Shown here: one piece after another, positions 22,929 to 33,640 of the stretch
Numbering within the stretch: position 1 is the stretch's first letter
Layout of the letters: the number at the start of each line of letters is the position of its first letter
Assembly: GCA_012184525.1 (NCBI GenBank)
Contig: WOFQ01000042.1
Span: forward strand, 186,001 to 250,000
Length of the DNA stretch: 64,000 nt
From: Xenoacremonium recifei
Taxonomy: Eukaryota; Ascomycota; Sordariomycetes; Hypocreales; Nectriaceae
Direction of reading: 5' to 3'
Notes under the pieces: generated by a model
Seen by the model: the letters and a program-made list of their open reading frames with translations, nothing else
What the model was told of the DNA's origin: nothing
Databases searched by the model: none
Translations under genes and position numbers: made by a program

Positions 22929-24451
22929 CACGCTCTTCCGGTTGTCTCCCTTTTGCCTGCATATCAGTGAGTCTGTCGGAGCGAGGGAGCCAGCCGCGAG
23001 CCACCACGTTGCCAGCGCAGCAGAGCCAGCCAGGCCGAGACACGACGGCGCTTCGGGAGCGACAGAAACCCTGCAGCGGCGCGCGCATTGGCTGAGTCTG
23101 CTCCGTCTGAGACTGTCTGTCAGAGTGACGACGGACAAGTGTACTTGTTGTAGGTAAGCAAGTCTGAGTCTCAGTCTGGCAGGCGACCAGCCGCCCGCCC
23201 GCCGTCATCATTCGCGGCCACGAGTCGCATTCGCCGTCGCCGCCGCCGTCGCTGGCCAGGGTCCGATCAGCATCGCCCACGCCAGCGTCGTCGGCGGCAG
23301 CGGCAGCGGTCAGAGAGGCGGCATCGCGTGTGCCAATCACTGCCCCGGCCGCGCCAGGAGCACCCTTGTCGCCGGGTTTGCCTGGACGAGCATCAGTGCC
23401 GCCTGTGACCACCACGAGGAGCATCACGCCCCTCACCGCCGCCGCTGCTGCTGCACCACACGGACCGCCGTGCTATCCTGGGCTGCAGCAGGTGTTGCAA
23501 AGTCGACAGGAGGTTTCTGACCACCTCAGAGACCACACCTCGATCACGGCGTGGCTGTCGGCGGCGGCTGCTGCTGGAACGCCCGCTCCGCTGTCTCCCG
23601 CAACGGTTGGTGTTAGTGAACGAAAACGGGAACGGGAAGCCAACGGCGGTGGTGGTGGGTGGACTCCAGCGCGGGCTGCTGCCACCTCGCCGCCGCCGAT
23701 CCACCCCTCAGGCTCCCAGGCGCAGGCTCAGGCTCAGGCGCAGGCTCAGGCATTTTCGGGCTACGACCAACAGGGCCTCGGTCACCAAAACAGCCACCCC
23801 CTGTACTTCCAGAACCAGAACCTGAACAGCACGTTGCCTGCAGCTGCCTCGCCACCACCACCGCCTACCACTAACCACCACGTTAACCGGCGCCCGCTCC
23901 AGCCAACCGCAAGCCCCCGTCGCCCGGCCTCGTCCCACTCGCACGCCTCCAGTCGCGCCTCATCATCTGTCATCCGCAGCGCTCGCGCCAGTGCCAGCAG
24001 CAGGCGTCAGACCGCGACCCCTCGCCTGGGCTCTGCTGGGAATCCCGGGAATCCTGCTCGCCTACCGCCTGCTGGGGCTGTTTGTGGTTCTGCCACTTCT
24101 GCCACGGCCCTGCCCGCCCCACCCCAGTATCCTCCCTCAGGCTCAGGCCCCCAGCCAGGCCCTACTCCGACCGCTAGAGGCCTTAATACCTTCGCGGGTC
24201 CTTTTCTTCCTCCTCCTCCTCCTCCTCCTCCCACTTCCTCCAACTCCCTGCTGCCACCTTTTCCCTCGTCTCTTCATCCCCATCCCCATCCCCATCCTCC
24301 TCCGCCCTTTTCCAACCTTTGCTCTTCTCCCCCTCCGCCGCCATCGTCCTGTCCGCCGCCCGCCGTCCATTTCCGACGAGCCTTTCCATCAACACCGTCG
24401 CTGCTGCCTCTGCCTCTGCCCCTCCCTGCAAAGTTCCCTCCGCCGCCCGCC
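22929..24451 (+). promoter_or_regulatory. 1.5-kb ATG-free leader of rfeG
   Basis: From 22929 to the rfeG start codon I find no ATG on the plus strand in any frame, although CTG, GTG and other near-cognates are frequent. The sequence is C- and CT-rich, with CCT and CCCCAT runs at 24208-24300. It is also free of stops over 1.1 kb in the frame that enters rfeG. A long scanned 5' untranslated region, possibly with its own introns, explains ATG loss best. Confidence 0.6.
23717..23752 (+). repeat. six tandem CAGGCK hexamers in the rfeG leader
   Basis: Thirty-six bases made of six copies of CAGGC followed by G, T or A. The array would encode Gln-Ala repeats in one frame. Further microsatellite-like runs (CCT)n and (CCCCAT)n lie at 24208-24235 and 24277-24297. 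Confidence 0.8.
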
Positions 24452-25794
24452 ATGTCGTCGAGAACAAGCCGCAACCAGCAGCCTCCAACGGCCTCCACCA
24501 CCACGCGCCAGAACGAGTACTTCGTCCCTCGCGATGGCATCGACCGTGAAGTCATCTCGGCCGACATCTGCCGCTACTTGGGCAACGATGCTCTCGTGCG
24601 GCCTGGACACTACGAGGTACGCTTCTCTCCTTTTCGCTGTCCCGGCTAAATACCCCGCCGCCGAGGGCACGATTTTATCGTATCATCAAAAAATCTAATC
24701 GCTCACTCTTGACTTACAGAACCCACAAACCGGCCAAGTCGTTCAGGGCTACTACATCACGGCCTACCGAAACCTAACCACAGTAAGCCTCTCCTGTCAC
24801 GGCATGCATGCTAGTCTCTTGTCTGAGGGGTTACTGTGCTGACACTTACCCCTCCTTAGGCCATGATCGAGGACCTCAAAGCCGACTCTGCTCGATGGGA
24901 TAATGAGAGACGTGCGCAAACGTCGCGCAGCACTGCTGCCGGAGGTATACATACCTCGAGAGATGCCTTTGGCGCTCCTGCGAGACACTCGTCTAACTCA
25001 CCTGCAGTGCAATACCGCTACTCCGAGACTCATCAGTCGCGCCAACACCATGGACCTACTCCCACAGAGTCACCCTATCCATCCGACCCCTATGCTCGTG
25101 ATGCGGCCTATGACCCTCCTAGATACCCTGGAACTGGAGCTCCTGGATACACTGGTGCCGCTGGTTCCTATGGCCAGGCCGGCTATCCTTCCTCAAGTGG
25201 TGGTGCCTACCCCGGTTACGGTCAACAGTCTCCTCTTCCCACGGACCCCAGATATGCCAGTACCTCCGCCGCCGCCTCTGGATTGCCCGCCGGATACGGG
25301 ACTAGCCAAGACTACGTCTCAACAGGTGCCAATCGAGGATACGCAGCTGACCCCTACGCCACCTCCCGAACCGCCTCCGGCTCAACCCAACAAGCCGCCT
25401 ACAGCGCCGTTCCAACCACCAGTGGCTACCCAACAGCAACTACCAGTGCCTATCAGTATTCCGCTCAAACCATCCCCACGAGCGGTGCGCCCTCCTACTC
25501 GATGCAACAGGCCCAGGATCCCTTCTACGGTCGCGGTGCGTATTGATTTTGGTGATCTCCTCTCGTTGGGATGAATGATCTGATTGTTTAGCGTCTCCAG
25601 CAGGCCAATCAACTCAACAACAAGGCTATCCGGCCCAAGGAGTACAGTATGATGAAACCCCTCGCCCCTCTCGCACATCCGCCACCCCAACAAACACTCA
25701 AAATCCTCCCAGTGGTTCTTCGAGTACACGACGTAGTGACCGGGAAAGCGACAGGCATTCTTCTGATCGACACCACCGTCCTCCTCGGCGATAA
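24452..25794 (+). CDS. rfeG: RfeG-type conserved fungal protein (putative transcription factor)
   Basis: Resembles proteins annotated in Aspergillus and other Pezizomycotina as transcription factor RfeG; I recall no direct biochemical evidence of DNA binding. Exons 24452-24616, 24720-24782, 24860-25535 and 25592-25794 give 368 aa. Residues about 18-100 form the conserved block: EYFVPRDGIDREVISADICR, then GNDALVRPG, and after the first intron a Gln/Tyr-rich segment ending RNLTT. The rest is a low-complexity Tyr/Gly/Ser/Pro/Ala-rich region with recurring YxxxxxY patterns. The last exon ends in a charged Arg/Asp/Ser tail (RRSDRESDRHSSDRHHRPPRR-like). An in-frame 63-base candidate intron, 24945-25007, lies in exon 3 and may be removed. 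No ATG lies upstream in frame, so this start is well supported. Confidence 0.8.
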
Positions 25795-27669
25795 AACAAA
25801 AACAAAAACAAACTCGACATGGACCCGAGGCCATTCTACCTTCCTAGGCTTGATGAGGTATCCATCCTCACGAGCTGATTTGATGAAATTTTGCTTAATG
25901 ACTGGATCGATTGGAGTACGGCATTTCCTTGGATCAACACACTCTCCCTCTTCGCTCTCATGGACTGGCCCTGGACCCTTCTGGTAGATGCCCACTTCGA
26001 GTTGCAAGTTTGCATCTCCCCCTGGATTGTCTTTGGATGGTGTCCTCTTCTCTTTGGTGATACCCATCATCAATTTTCCTGGATTGTTTACGATATCTGG
26101 ACCTGCAACCTCTCTGCTACCTCTTGTTGTCGATACCTGGAACGCACTCTTGGCTCTCTTTTCCGCTTGCTCTGGAAGCCTGCTTTAAACGACGCCACCT
26201 CTGGATGGAACCCAAACCAAACCAACGTTTCCGTTAATGAATCCGCCAACTACCTCCTACCTCTACTACTACCACCACGGATGAGACATGCTGCATATGT
26301 TTACACTGGGACACGGCGCTGGGTGAGAAAAGCAGGGCACTTGATACGTGCACCTATTGGGTGGATTTCGTTGATCTAACCTTGCTGTCCGGACTGGCCC
26401 ATCTAAGGGAGTTTTGTTTTCATTTCCGGATCTGGCTCCGCGTTTTCCAGCGTCTCGCAAACCCGTGATCCGGTGTCTTTGTCGATGACGGCAGATCTTA
26501 TTTAATAGATTGGAGAATGGTCGGCGTCTGGACAGCAAGGTAAGTTGTCTTTTTATGAGCTTGTATATATTCTTGGCAAACCCTTCAAAGGATCATTTCA
26601 CGCACAGTTCTTCACGCTCCCTTTTTTCTTTATGGACCTGTTGCGAACGGCGGGCGGTTGTTTTCGACCCGGCAGCACTGACCAAGCAGTCTTACTTATG
26701 GCATCTAGGCGCGCGCTTTCATGACTCTATCTCTTATCCAGTGGCTCATAACGGATTCCTGAACTTCACCTTGGGACTTGGACTCTCAACTCTCAGGGAA
26801 TGTAAGCATCCGCTTCCGCCCGCACCAATGGAACCAGTCAAACACGCCTTGGGTAACACCGGCTGTTCTCAGCGAAGCTACACCAGGCTTCGTTGTCCAG
26901 ATTGCTTCCAATCCTTGACCATTGCCGAGCAGCATCAACACTCTTTTCAACATCGGACAGAACACGTTTGTGTTCCGGTAAGACTTTTCCGCCTTGGTGA
27001 TTTGTCTTGTCTCACTCAACCAACGGAGTTTCACCTCGTCCACTGGTCTTCGTCTTTTGTCACCCTGGAACGCATCGTCTTCTGTTTGAGCATTCGTTTT
27101 GTCTGTATTCGACTGGTCACAACCTCATGGCCTCCCTGAAATGAGATATCCGTGCACTTCACCTTTGAGGTGTCTTGAGTCATTTTCCGGATTGAAAGCG
27201 CCGCCGCCCTGTTGCCGATGCCATTGGTTACTGGTATGTCAGCCCACATCTTCTACGTCTTTGAACCCGTCTCATGTAATACAGGCTGCCATTGTTCTGT
27301 AATGTCGGAGTTGAATGGAAAGAGGGTTGCATTTGTTTTCAGTGTTGGTTATTTATTGCAGGAGTTCTATCTAACGAAATGATTTGGTTGATGAGCCGTT
27401 GTCGTACTTGGGACATGTCACATTTTCAGCCGCTCGTGTTTCTTTGGATTCAGGATGATGGATAAATTGATCAAGCAAGCGAGCATCGATTGGTTTCTTT
27501 GGCAATCTCGTTTTCTTTACATGTTCTCCAAGCCTTGGTTGTCAAATTCAACTTCAAAACATTGCGGGTTCTTCAAATCCTTTCATCCCCATGTGAAAGT
27601 AAATCAGTATCACCCCTGTCTGCTTCAAACTCCTTGACTAGCTACGCTATCTACTGGTGGTTTGTTCCA
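25795..27669. other. intergenic, no supported gene
   Basis: Contains the rfeG 3' region and about 1.5 kb of lower-GC sequence. Open frames at 25649-26379 and 26510-27139 have no ATG-initiated conserved reading and no recognisable domain. No repeat or RNA gene seen. Confidence 0.5.
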
Positions 27670-28305
27670 TCAAAGCCTCTCGACCATGCCAGACGGGCCG
27701 ATGATTCGAACTTCGCCAGGTCGCTGAAAGCGGCGGCGACGGTACGGCTGATAGTCGTAGGGTCTATCGTCATGGCAATTGGCGTACGGGTGGGGGATGT
27801 GGAAGCTTCCGGGATGGATGATGGGCGCAAGCGGCTGGAGGATGCTCTCGTTGTTGATGAGCTGAACAACATCGAGGAACCACATGTTGCAGAGAGGAAG
27901 GTTCTCTGCAGGGTTGTTGTTCTCCTTGTTATCATCAGCAGCTGCGACACTGCCGGCGCCCTCAGGGCCCTTGTACTCGAACTCAGGGACAGGACAGTTG
28001 CGGCAGATGTTGCGGATGCGAGCGACATTAGCCGAGGACATGGTGCCCAGGAAAGTCGCATCGTGAATGTCGATCATGACCTCGGCGTGGTTGATATCCT
28101 GCTCAGCGACGCGGAGGTCCTCGGGGCGGAGGAAGAACAGCAGACCGCGGCTGAAGGCCGAGTTGGTCTGCACGAAGAGCTTGTCGTGGTTGCGCGGGGT
28201 CTCGACGCGGAAGGCCTGGAAGATCTGGAGGAGGGGGGGGCTTGGGGGGAAGGGGATGAAGGGCTCTGAGATGACGGGAGGGGCAGGCTCGGTTGAGAGA
28301 AGCAT
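27670..28305 (-). CDS. hypothetical protein, 211 aa
   Basis: Single-exon reading frame from an ATG at 28305. I do not recognise the family. The N-terminal 25 residues are Pro-rich (PFIPFPPSPPLL). A likely folded part runs to about residue 150, with DKLFVQTNSAFSRGLLFFL, RVAEQDINHAEVMIDIHDA and SANVARIRNICRNC, the last carrying two Cys. An acidic/Asn-rich insert (DDNKENNN) and an Arg/Tyr-rich tail follow. There is no signal peptide or membrane helix. The 140 bases upstream on the coding strand contain no ATG, and an AT-rich TATA-like stretch lies at about 28441-28455, which favours a real gene with this start. The complementary strand is also open for 259 codons, but it lacks these features. 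Confidence 0.6.
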   Translation of the reverse strand: MLLSTEPAPPVISEPFIPFPPSPPLLQIFQAFRVETPRNHDKLFVQTNSAFSRGLLFFLRPEDLRVAEQDINHAEVMIDIHDATFLGTMSSANVARIRNICRNCPVPEFEYKGPEGAGSVAAADDNKENNNPAENLPLCNMWFLDVVQLINNESILQPLAPIIHPGSFHIPHPYANCHDDRPYDYQPYRRRRFQRPGEVRIIGPSGMVERL

Positions 28306-29949
28306 GGTTGTGGTGGGAAGATACTTGAGGCTTGAGAGCTGGACTGAGAGTTGTGCTTGGAGGTAAGGGGGTAGATCTGGCTATTGGAAAGTGGTTGCGC
28401 AGGGGAGAGTTGAGGGGAGGTGAGGACGAGGAGGCGGGTTGATATAAACATATAGACACTTCACAACGTCCCGTCCTCCTCCACCTCCTCCTCCCTTTTC
28501 TTCATCCTCTTCTCTCGCCCGCGTGCGCTTCATCATCGCATCAGTCACACGGTAACACGGCCGTTAAGCAAAGGCCGCTACACACCCAGCGACTCCCTTG
28601 ATTAGGCCGACTTATCGGTCTCGACGATTGCGATGGTTTGGCGTAACCTCTCGCGGGCACGGGGACTCTACGGAGAGAACTGTTTGGGGGGATAATGTCT
28701 GTGCCATGCCGATGCGTTTCAGCTCCCGGGCAGGTGATGCTGAGTATCTTTGCGTCCCGCCTCCTCGTATCGACGGAGAAGAGGTTACTAGCCCCGGGAA
28801 GATGCAGCGATTTGCACGGTGGTGGAAATTGTATGGAGGAGTAATACTTGTCTGTGAGATGTTCGGCCAAGGCAGCTGTCGCTTTTGCGGGCGAGGCGGC
28901 TGGAAGGGGGATAGGTTGCTTGTATGAGTGCGACTTGAGACCGCGTAGTGATCATGCCAAGATGGTGAGTTGTCATTTGTTGTTATCATGTCGGCGGAAG
29001 ATTGAGTCCTTTCGCTCTGGCGATGTTACACAACAGATAGTGTTCTCCGGAAAGACAGCTGATGAAGTGACGTGGTTTTCAAGGGCGATCATCTTGTCCA
29101 CGAGGTTCGAGGCGAAAAGTCTTGCTTTGTCGCCCAATTGTTGTTGTTTCTGGCCAAGTTTGATCCCGAGCTCATGCAACTCGCCCAAGGCCTTCTTGCA
29201 ACTGTTGATATCGCTTAGCCCTCACATCAGCAGCCACTCGGTTAACCATTCACTATTCATCCAGTCGGGGACGGAGCCGGATACGCGCTTGTCCTCACCT
29301 TTTGTGAGATGGCGAGAAGCTTGGGGCTGATGCTGCGATCGCTGATCATTGGTGAGTGGCTGTCTTCTTCGCAAGAGGGCACTCCCAACGGCCAGAGGGG
29401 GAGTACAGGCTTGTTGCTTCTTGTTGTGGGGAGCATGATCTCGTTGTCTTACTTGCCGTTCAGCGCGGGATCCCGATAGAAGGTCTCATGACGTGTGTTT
29501 CCCTTCATCCGAGCTGCAAGGCTAATAACATTGCATTGTGAGTGGCGGGCGGAGCGCACGCCAGGACTGACACTGCTTGGATATGCTGTGAGCTTCAGCT
29601 TATGAAGCTTCCGTTTGTCTTACTCTGAACAAACGCCTTGGACCTTGCCTATAAGACGAAGTTGGTTAATCCCGACAGTCAGCGTTAGTTGCGAATGATG
29701 CTTGAGGTAGTATCGATGGCCAGCGGGTAGATGATAGTTCCTATTTACGCTTTTTATACTAGAGCATTATGATAGATACTATTATCCTAGTTTGTACATG
29801 AAGTAATGACCGGGCCCTGTGGCGTACTTTGTCAGGGGTATGTTTCCATCTCTTTGTTGTCATTATAGATGGACTGTATCCGAAAAGAAGACGATCCCAT
29901 TACTCCAGCGCGTATGAGCCCCCGCTCTACCGCAACGACATAGACCATT
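28306..29949. other. intergenic, no supported gene
   Basis: Upstream region of the minus-strand gene at 27670 and downstream region of the GPI-anchored protein gene. Short frames only; no repeat or RNA gene recognised. Confidence 0.5.
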
Positions 29950-30438
29950 TTACAGGGCAAAGACGGCAGCGATGAGGCCGAGCATGGAGACGGAGCCGGC
30001 AGCCAAGGTCGCGGCGCTGCCAGTGCTGGTGGAAGAGGCAGCGGTGCCGGTGGCAGTACCAGTAGCACTGCCGGAGGCCGAGGTGGTGGCGGAGGTGGTC
30101 TCGCTGTTCAAGCTGGCCGCGGAGGAGGCAGCGGAAGCAGAGGAGCCAGTAGTGGTAGCGGCAGAGGCGGGTGTAGAGGTGGTGCTGCTGCCGCTGGCGA
30201 CGACCGTGGCGGAGTAGACGCTGTCGGAGCTGTAGCCCATGCAGCTCTCAACACACTCCTCGTAGGCTTCGTTCGCGGAGGCAGTGCCGTTGCCCTGCTC
30301 GCAGTTGGAGATGCAGCTGGTGGTGCTCGAGATGGCGGCGGCGGCAGAGCTGTAGGCGGCCTCGGCAGAGCTTGCAGCACTGGTGGCACTGGCGAGGATG
30401 GCGAAGCCGCCGGCGATGATGACAGAGGTGAAACGCAT
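29950..30438 (-). CDS. small GPI-anchored, Ser/Ala/Thr-rich cell-surface protein with twin CX3C
   Basis: Encodes 162 aa and appears destined for the cell wall or plasma membrane. The first 20 or so residues (MRFTSVIIAGGFAILASATSA) are a signal peptide with an AxA-type cleavage site. A small helical region follows with four cysteines arranged C-x3-C-x15-C-x3-C (about residues 42-66). Residues 80-140 are a Ser/Thr/Ala/Gly low-complexity stalk suited to O-mannosylation. The C-terminus is a hydrophobic tail, AAGSVSMLGLIAAVFAL, ending at the stop, typical of a GPI attachment signal. No intron was needed. The twin CX3C is compatible with a helical hairpin held by two disulfides; function is unknown. 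Similar small GPI-anchored proteins are common in filamentous fungi and evolve fast. Confidence 0.85.
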   Translation of the reverse strand: MRFTSVIIAGGFAILASATSAASSAEAAYSSAAAAISSTTSCISNCEQGNGTASANEAYEECVESCMGYSSDSVYSATVVASGSSTTSTPASAATTTGSSASAASSAASLNSETTSATTSASGSATGTATGTAASSTSTGSAATLAAGSVSMLGLIAAVFAL

Positions 30439-32266
30439 CTTGATGGGTTGTTGAGGTTGTTGAGGTTGTTGAGAAGGTAGGATTATTAAATTATAAGTTG
30501 CTGGTTATGTCTTGTCTAAGACGACAGAGAAGCAGAAGTGAAGCGAGAGTAATGCGGTTGGAGAGAGTAGAGGCAAGACTCATCGACTACGCTCTGGGGA
30601 AGCCATCCTCCTTTAAGAGACACACACAACTCGGAAGTCCTCCCACCTCGGGTCAACAGACCAGTCAGGGGGGCGCATCAGGACTCTAGTGGATGACGTT
30701 GGCAGAGGAGACTGGCCTGACTGCTGCTGAACTGTTCCAAGCTTTCAGCTGACCTTGGCCCGTCGGCTGCTCTGCCGATAGCTCAGAACCTATTCATAGG
30801 CAAAGCCGTGAGCCGTCGTCGTCACCCCGACTTACATAGCGTGGGACCGCGAGATTTGGACCGCGCGGCATGTGGGACTTCTGTTTAGCCATGCGGGAGA
30901 GTGTGCCGGGACTGAATTTTTTTTTTCTATGCCTCACTGTTTATTGGCCTAGGCTCGAGAACTTGAGTAGTTTACCTTGTCGCGTGGTTTGTTGCTGGTT
31001 TCAGCGTAAATAGTTAGTGAAGCGAAGTGTGCGCTTGGCTGTATGAATGGAGACAACCCAGCACACGGGACGAGGCGAGGCGGTAAGTGGGGAGAGGAAA
31101 GTGAGCGTTGATTCATATTCATGACTGCAGGCTGCTATTTTCTAGGTAATGTTTGCGCTCGAATTTTCCCGTGCTTTGACTCTGTCCTCAATGGCCCGAG
31201 AAACGACTAAATGCATTCTCCCACGTCAAGTCTTTCTCGAGCCCGGTTCCTGTATTATTCGCTCACATCCTCCATCATCACAACGTACCCTTCCGCCTCT
31301 GGCTCGTCAAAAATTCTGACTGGCAGATTGTTAGAATATGTCGTGAGGGAGAACCAAGATATATTTAAATAATAATGGTACTTACTGATATCATCTTTGT
31401 CATGAGGGTATCTGGTCAAATGCGTTTCACGATCCAGGCTCCAGAGGTCAATCCAGAACCCTTCAAGGTGACTAAAGGAATTCTTCTGCTCCGTGTCGGC
31501 TTGGCCCTTGTCAGCCTAGCTCTTGTCGGGCCTGACTTTGCGGGAGTTTGCAGTGAATGGGCGAAGAGGCGGCACTGCTACAAACACTTCAGAAGTCAAA
31601 CTCAAGTGGTGATTCATGCCTTCTAGGTTGTCATACGCCATTTTGATATTGATTCAACGGGCATGGCCGAGCTTTTGATTCACTGGGCCTCGGATAGCTA
31701 CATCTTTGATACTAGACGGATCCCTTCTGTTTAAGCCGAGCCCTGTCCCTATCCCTTATCCAAATCTCCATTCCTTATTTAAATTCTACCCCTAACTTCC
31801 TAGGGTGTGGTTGGCTGTGTATTGTGTGAATTAGGGGATCCTTTACGCGAATAGTGTGGCTCGTTCGCATAAATGTTAATCGAGTCGAAGGATAGGTCAG
31901 CTAGTAGAAGAGATTAGTCCGTAACTTAGCCTGGTAGCCTAAAATCAAAATCCGCCAGGTTAATATTCATAATAGAATATTAAAAAGATGGTTTAACTTC
32001 AGGCTTTGCAGACCAAGTTGAGCCAATTCAATCCTGGATTCAAACAAGCTAATCAATTAGCCGGCCGAATTGTTGGGAGCGTTGACATTCCAAACAGCCG
32101 TTTTCCCTGTTTGACTATTTCTTTCTCAGCTAACTAAGCATTTGCAAACTACTTAATCAATACAGGAAAGTATAAAGACAGCTCTGACGGGACCTGGAAG
32201 CTTCTTCCTTTCTCTAACTACCCACTGACCATGCTATCTGCCCAGCATGCCTGACTTCAAGAAGTC
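30439..32266. other. intergenic; AT-rich from about 31,740
   Basis: No supported gene. From about 31740 to 32200 the sequence becomes clearly more AT-rich than the neighbouring genes (for example TTAATATTCATAATAGAATA). This could be decayed or repeat-derived DNA, but I recognise no transposon feature. A T8 run sits near 30919. Confidence 0.5.
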
Positions 32267-32608
32267 ATGTCCTCCCTCGATCCAACTTGCCCAGAACTCG
32301 AGACACTTCGAAAGCGGTTAAGCGAGACGATAAAAGAAGTTCAGAAAAATGAGAAAGAGTTGCAGGAGATGATTGATCTCGCAGATGGCCTCCCTAGCGT
32401 TGATCAGGACTTGATAACGCGTAGCGCTTCAAGCTCCAGGTGGAGGAGGGGTAATGCTGAAGCTACCAAGATGAATGAATATCGGAAGGAAATTAACGAA
32501 AAGGTCGCGCAGAAAAGACAGGAGACTAGGGCGCTTTGGCAGAAGATACATGATCTACAAGCAGAAGAGCGGAAGCTGAACGAGCAGAAAGTACGTACGT
32601 GGGCGTGA
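32267..32608 (+). CDS. hypothetical coiled-coil protein, 113 aa
   Basis: Single-exon frame from an ATG at 32267. The product is almost entirely charged and helical. Residues about 10-45 and 68-110 have the Leu/Ile/charged heptad pattern of coiled coils, separated by a Ser/Arg-rich linker (TRSASSSRWRRGN). It has no signal peptide or membrane segment and matches no family that I know. It sits in AT-rich accessory-looking DNA next to another small doubtful gene on the other strand. Lineage-restricted genes and gene remnants both look like this, so confidence is moderate. Confidence 0.5.
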   Translation: MSSLDPTCPELETLRKRLSETIKEVQKNEKELQEMIDLADGLPSVDQDLITRSASSSRWRRGNAEATKMNEYRKEINEKVAQKRQETRALWQKIHDLQAEERKLNEQKVRTWA

Positions 32609-32631
32609 TATCTGCATGTTGTTTTCTCATT

Positions 32632-33640
32632 TTATCCTCTTAAGAACTGCTCTACCTTTACAAGTAACTCTTGACTTGCCTGTGCTTTCTTGTCCCTAAC
32701 AAGTAATCCCTGATCCTTTAAATACTGGGTGTAGCATTCCGATTTCTCAACACATTGCTTGCCCTCCAACGTGAGTACGCTCCCAGCATCTTCAAAAACC
32801 CGGTTAACTACTTCCCTCTTATCGCGATCTATAAAGAGCTGGGGGAAAATAAGCCCATAGTAGACACGAATAAGACACAATGGATGACGGAGTAAAGCCT
32901 GTAGAGAGCAAATATGGGGGACCCAAAAGACGCAATGTGCGCCAGAATGAAGCGGCATATCTCAGCCAGCATTCTCCTCGAGATGTCACGCTGTTGATGT
33001 GCTGGAGCACACTGGAGGGTACGGATCGGTGAGAGGTCACGTGTATGACTCTGATAAAATGCCAGGTAGTATTTCAGTGTGCCTAGTGGTAATGGTAGCG
33101 GGTGCTGCGACTGTGGTTTTATTAAGTCAGACCCATGCTATATTGCCCAAGGTGAACCCAACAGATACATCCAAAATTCTTTTACTCCGGGCGTGGAGCG
33201 GCCACAAGGTCGTGGTTCTAGGCGACACCAGCTGGTACAGGGAACGCCTCCCCCCGGGTCTTAAAAGACCCAATACGGAGGACTGCTTTGCTGGTCTGTG
33301 GACTGCACATATCGAAGCGCATCACCCTAGCACAAAGACAGGGATCTGCGGGAGCCTCAAGTTGATCGGATCTCCCTTGGTGACGGTTTGGATGACCTAT
33401 TCTAATTTGGTTCATCTGGCGTGAGCTTGGCTTGTTGGTCCTGATGCCCTGGGACGACTTCGTAGTGCCAGAGGACTTTGTTTTGTTGCTCTCATCAGTC
33501 CAGTTAGTCCTTTTACACATTTCCGCTTGGTATGCCATTCTAAGGTCGATGTACTCCTCGAGGAAGAAGAGAAGGGCTTTCACAGCTTTGTCCAAATCGT
33601 AAGGGACTTTGTAGAAATCGTAAGAGTAGTAAGTTGACAT
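32632..33640 (-). CDS. possible multi-exon gene or remnant, unrecognised
   Basis: Two minus-strand frames may belong together. The upstream one begins with an ATG at 33640; its N-terminus (YYSYDFYKVPYDLDKAV, then FFLEEYIDLRMAY) reads like real protein for about 45 residues before turning into Ser/Thr/Lys-rich sequence that may be intron. The downstream one ends at 32632 with a convincing helical segment of about 70 residues (LFIDRDKREVVNRVFEDAG ... ELLVKVEQFL). A candidate TTTATAG acceptor lies just before ATCGCGATAAG. A TATAAA element sits at 33771-33777, 130 bases upstream of the ATG. I could not find one splicing path that keeps both parts open. It may be a decayed gene. Confidence 0.3.

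Noticed and set aside
23330..24451. N-terminal extension of rfeG by about 374 residues
   Set aside because: The frame is open but has no ATG and consists of low-complexity Pro/Ala/Gln sequence; another frame is also open in part. Kept only as a near-cognate-start possibility.
27490..28269. 259-codon plus-strand frame
   Set aside because: It overlaps the minus-strand gene at 27670-28305, which has an ATG start, a folded-looking core and a clean leader; this one starts without ATG.
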